A program made the translations under genes and the position numbers. From Ktedonobacterales bacterium (lineage in GTDB: Bacteria; Chloroflexota; Ktedonobacteria; Ktedonobacterales; JADMIN01): 7,621 nt of DNA. Positions 5,950 to 7,621 of this stretch are shown here, one piece after another; the first letter of the stretch is position 1, and the number at the start of each line of letters is the position of its first letter. Where the stretch lies: contig JAICVT010000214.1 in NCBI GenBank assembly GCA_025935235.1, positions 1 through 7,621 of the forward strand. The letters are read 5' to 3'. The notes beneath the pieces were generated by a model. It saw nothing but the letters and a program-made list of their open reading frames with translations, searched no databases and was not told the DNA's origin.

Positions 5950-6456
5950 ATGAGCGCCCTACACCAGACGCCATCAACCGACCAATTGCCGACATCCCAC
6001 GAGCCTGCCGTGCGCGCCAGGGGGCGGCTCGCGCGCCGCACGCTGGCGGTGATCGTGGCGCTGTCAGTGGTGGGCGTGCTGGGCGTGGGTTGGCTGGCGG
6101 ATAGTCTGGGCGTCGCCACGCCGACGACCGCATCCAGCGCGCTCTCGCGGCAGATCGGGCTGGCGCGGGTGACGCTGACCGTCACCGCGCCAGATCAGCC
6201 GGGCGGCGCGGCGCTGCTGCTGCGCGTGACGGATGTCGCAGGGAAGCCCGTGGTGGGGGCAACGATGGTCTGCGCGCTGAGCATGGCGGCGATGGGGATG
6301 TCACTGCCGCCCGCGCGCGCGCAGCCGACGGCCACGCCGGGTGTATACCGTTGCGCGGCGCCGGGGCTGATGCCGGGGGTATGGACGCTGGCGCTGACGC
6401 TCACGCCGCGAGGTGGCGAGACGGGTCACGCGACGTTTCAGGTGGTCGTCGCGTGA
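5950..6456 (+). CDS. Membrane-anchored YtkA-like domain protein
   Basis: With the ATG at 5950 the product has 168 residues. A basic stretch (RARGRLARR, 22-30) precedes one hydrophobic segment (about 31-50), so the rest (51-168) should face outside. Residues about 72-166 resemble the YtkA-like/FixH-type beta-sandwich: LLLRVTDVAGKPVVGATMVC (89-108), a Met-rich strand SMAAMGMSLPPA (111-122), TPGVYRC (129-135), and the G-x-W signature PGVWTLALTL (142-151). Cys108 and Cys135 could form a disulfide, and the Met cluster (106, 112, 115, 117, 141) could bind copper, though I infer that only from composition. GAGGAG four nt before the ATG fixes the start; an upstream in-frame ATG at 5893 lies just at the predicted transcription start. 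The gene follows the Rieske gene by 87 bp and converges with the DUF59 gene 47 bp ahead. The role is unknown; envelope redox, copper or respiratory assembly functions are possible. Confidence 0.8.
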   Translation: MSALHQTPSTDQLPTSHEPAVRARGRLARRTLAVIVALSVVGVLGVGWLADSLGVATPTTASSALSRQIGLARVTLTVTAPDQPGGAALLLRVTDVAGKPVVGATMVCALSMAAMGMSLPPARAQPTATPGVYRCAAPGLMPGVWTLALTLTPRGGETGHATFQVVVA

Positions 6457-6503
6457 CCCTTCCGCAGGTCAGCCGCTTGAACTATCGGGCGCGGGTGGAG
6501 CAG

Positions 6504-6881
6504 CTAGATGCCCAGCTCCCAGCGCGCGTCTTCGGTCATACGCTCCGGCGTCCACATCGGGTCAAAGGTCAGATCAACCTCGCACGCCTCGACTCCGGCT
6601 GTCTCTTTGATGCGCCCCTGCACTTCGGCCATCACTTCGGGCGCGACGGGGCAGCCAATCGCGGTCAGCGTCATCGTCACATTGACCTTGTCGCCCTCAA
6701 TGCGCAGGCCATAGATCAGGCCGAGATCAACGACGTTGACGGGAATCTCGGGGTCATAGCACTGGCGCAGCGCTTCAAGCACCGCCTCGCCGTCTATCGG
6801 CGAGTCGCCAATGCGCTCGATCTGCTCGACTGACTGGATGCTCTGTACTGTCTGGTCCATTGTGGGTATCGCCTTCTTCAT
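6504..6881 (-). CDS. DUF59/MIP18-family Fe-S cluster assembly factor
   Basis: A 125-residue single-domain protein of the MIP18 (formerly DUF59) family, which includes SufT and PaaD-like proteins that help mature Fe-S proteins. Family marks are clear: ALRQCYDPEIPVNVVDLGLIYGL (37-59) with the conserved Asp43-Pro-Glu45, the VTMTLTAIGCPVAPEV stretch (68-83) with the invariant Cys77, and the C-terminal LTFDPMWTPERMTEDAR motif (104-120). It is a cytosolic stand-alone form; no other suf gene is in the window. Two starts compete: the ATG at 6881 lacks a good ribosome binding site, while the ATG at 6860 (residue 8, leaving 118 residues) has AAGAAGG 11 nt upstream, a sequence that is itself part of the first codons of the longer form. 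A good sigma70-type promoter lies about 90-120 bp upstream. The stand-alone members vary in function (SufT-like maturation versus pathway-specific), so I give no symbol. Confidence 0.92.
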   Translation of the reverse strand: MKKAIPTMDQTVQSIQSVEQIERIGDSPIDGEAVLEALRQCYDPEIPVNVVDLGLIYGLRIEGDKVNVTMTLTAIGCPVAPEVMAEVQGRIKETAGVEACEVDLTFDPMWTPERMTEDARWELGI

Positions 6882-6972
6882 ACTGAATCAACCCAGCGCC
6901 AGGGCGCATTGGCGGCCTCGAACGGGCGCCGCGGCTGGCGGTGAGGTGGAAGCGTTATTGCCTGTCACATAC

Positions 6973-7002
6973 ACTATACCTGTCGCGCGATGCGTGGGTC
7001 AA
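6973..7002 (-). promoter_or_regulatory. Sigma70-type promoter of the DUF59 gene
   Basis: On the minus strand TTGACC (7002-6997, 5 of 6) precedes TATAGT (6978-6973, 5 of 6) with an 18-bp spacer. Transcription would start near 6966 and give a leader of about 85 nt to the ATG at 6881, or about 106 nt to the ATG at 6860. It is the best promoter match in the window. It lies in the 174-bp divergent region shared with aroH, whose own promoter I cannot identify with confidence. Confidence 0.6.
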
Positions 7003-7039
7003 AACCGGTGATGCGCGGCGCACGCTGTGGGCGAGCGCT

Positions 7040-7046
7040 AGGAGGG
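7040..7046 (+). promoter_or_regulatory. Ribosome binding site of aroH
   Basis: AGGAGGG lies 9 nt before the ATG at 7056. It is the strongest ribosome binding site in the window and rules out the longer open frame that begins at 6990. Confidence 0.8.
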
Positions 7047-7055
7047 CAAACGGCA

Positions 7056-7484
7056 ATGACGATGTGCCGGGGCGTGCGGGGCGCGACGACTGCCACCGCC
7101 AACGACCGCGAGGCGATGCTGGAGGCTACCAGAGAGCTGCTGCGGCGGCTGGAAGAGCGCAACCAGATCACGCCGGACGACATCGCGGCGGCGTTCTTCA
7201 CCGTCAGCGACGACCTGGACGCCGAATATCCGGCGCTGGCGGCGCGGCAGCTTGGCTGGACGGAGGCGGCGCTGATGTGCGCGCGCGAGATTCCCGTGCC
7301 GACCACGACGGTTGCGCGCTGCATCCGCGTTCTGTTGCTGGTCAACACCGAGAAGGCGGCGAGTGAGATGCGGCATGTCTATCTGCGCGGGGCGGTCGCG
7401 CTGCGGCCGTCGCGGGCCGACATCTCGGTCGAATCGGGTGGCGCGGGAGGCGACGATGACGGCGCGAAGTCTGATGGCGCCTGA
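7056..7484 (+). CDS. aroH: Chorismate mutase, AroH class
   Basis: Converts chorismate to prephenate, the branch point toward phenylalanine and tyrosine, in the cytoplasm. The 142-residue protein matches the trimeric Bacillus subtilis AroH fold rather than the all-helical AroQ class: CRGVRGATT (4-12) at the start, TVSDDLDAEYPALAARQLGW (49-68), MCAREIPV (74-81), RCIRVLLLV (88-96) and the closing RHVYLRGAVALRP (106-118). Residues corresponding to the B. subtilis active site are present: Arg8 (R7), Tyr58 (F57), Arg64 (R63), Cys75, Glu78, Arg91 (R90), Tyr109 (Y108) and Arg117 (R116). Lys60 of B. subtilis is replaced by Leu61. The last 20 or so residues form a Gly/Asp/Ser tail of no known role. The strong ribosome binding site sets the start. 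No other aromatic pathway gene is in the window, so its operon partners, if any, lie to the right. Confidence 0.96.
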   Translation: MTMCRGVRGATTATANDREAMLEATRELLRRLEERNQITPDDIAAAFFTVSDDLDAEYPALAARQLGWTEAALMCAREIPVPTTTVARCIRVLLLVNTEKAASEMRHVYLRGAVALRPSRADISVESGGAGGDDDGAKSDGA

Positions 7485-7621
7485 GACGGCGTTGATGGCC
7501 AATCCGGCTGTGTTCTTGCGCCGCTGACGGTTCGCGTGTACCATGACCCTTACGTCTGATGCGACAGCAGGCGCGCGGCGGGGACATGCGGCGAGTGGAC
7601 GCGGTCAGGTAGCGACGAGGA
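7485..7621. other. Right-end intergenic region with weak promoter-like pair
   Basis: No gene can be confirmed in these 137 bases. TTGCGC (7516-7521) and TACCAT (7539-7544) are 17 bp apart, a weak plus-strand promoter candidate (3 of 6 and 4 of 6). An ATG at 7543 opens a plus-strand frame of 26 codons to the window edge, but it lacks a ribosome binding site and reads as a low-information Ala/Arg/Gly peptide. The purine-rich end (GACGAGGA, 7614-7621) could be a ribosome binding site for a gene that starts a few bases past the window. Confidence 0.35.

Noticed and set aside
6990..7055. N-terminal extension of chorismate mutase to an ATG at 6990
   Set aside because: The very strong AGGAGGG at 7040-7046 and the start of the conserved RGVRGATT region next to ATG 7056 make the shorter form far more likely. 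The longer start also overlaps the opposing promoter.
7543..7621. Start of a partial gene at ATG 7543
   Set aside because: There is no ribosome binding site, the ATG overlaps a possible -10 box, and the peptide has no recognisable character. A start beyond the window fits the purine-rich end better.
1..7621. tRNA, rRNA, CRISPR array, insertion sequence or attachment site
   Set aside because: No cloverleaf-like sequence, rRNA signature, regularly spaced repeats, transposase motif or terminal inverted repeats were seen on either strand.

Overview
This is a high-GC bacterial window (by eye well above 60% G+C) with compact, mostly intact genes and no mobile element, RNA gene or CRISPR array that I can see. 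The gene content points to a free-living bacterium with de novo fatty acid and aromatic amino acid synthesis, an envelope redox layer and Fe-S proteins. The style of the genes (an AroH-class chorismate mutase, an ECF sigma factor paired with a membrane Rieske protein, a YtkA-like protein, TACAAT-like -10 boxes) suggests a Chloroflexota-type organism, perhaps near Ktedonobacteria. That placement is impression only and low in confidence.

Layout, left side: ftsY (4-1080, SRP receptor GTPase, start possibly upstream of the window) is followed by a 211-bp gap with a possible promoter, then accD (1292-2182) and accA (2220-3197). These two encode the two halves of the acetyl-CoA carboxylase carboxyltransferase and are 37 bp apart, clearly an operon. 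accA converges on a minus-strand gene for a six-helix membrane protein of unknown function (3249-3968). The short junction holds two hairpins, one a striking C-rich/G-rich inverted repeat. The membrane protein start overlaps the stop of a possible 13-codon leader ORF.

Middle: after a divergent spacer comes the most interesting part. An ECF-type sigma factor (4261-4839) is followed by a 325-residue protein (4885-5862). This protein has a Cys-free cytoplasmic N-terminal region of about 145 residues resembling an anti-sigma factor, then a Tat-like arginine cluster and one membrane segment, then a complete Rieske [2Fe-2S] domain predicted outside the membrane. The arrangement suggests a redox-sensing anti-sigma factor. 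Just downstream, with its own likely promoter and a structured leader, lies a membrane-anchored YtkA-like domain protein (5950-6456).

Right side: a minus-strand DUF59/MIP18-family Fe-S assembly factor (6504-6881) converges on the YtkA-like gene and has a good sigma70-type promoter at 6973-7002. Divergent from it is an AroH-class chorismate mutase (7056-7484). The last 137 bases hold no confirmed gene. They contain a weak promoter-like pair, an open frame and a purine-rich end that could be the ribosome binding site of a gene beginning beyond the window.

How the genes may work together: accD and accA make the carboxyltransferase that produces malonyl-CoA, with accB and accC needed from elsewhere. 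FtsY delivers membrane proteins. The sigma/Rieske/YtkA cluster plausibly forms an envelope redox or metal response module, and the DUF59 protein could serve Fe-S cluster maturation, but those links rest on context, not on direct evidence.
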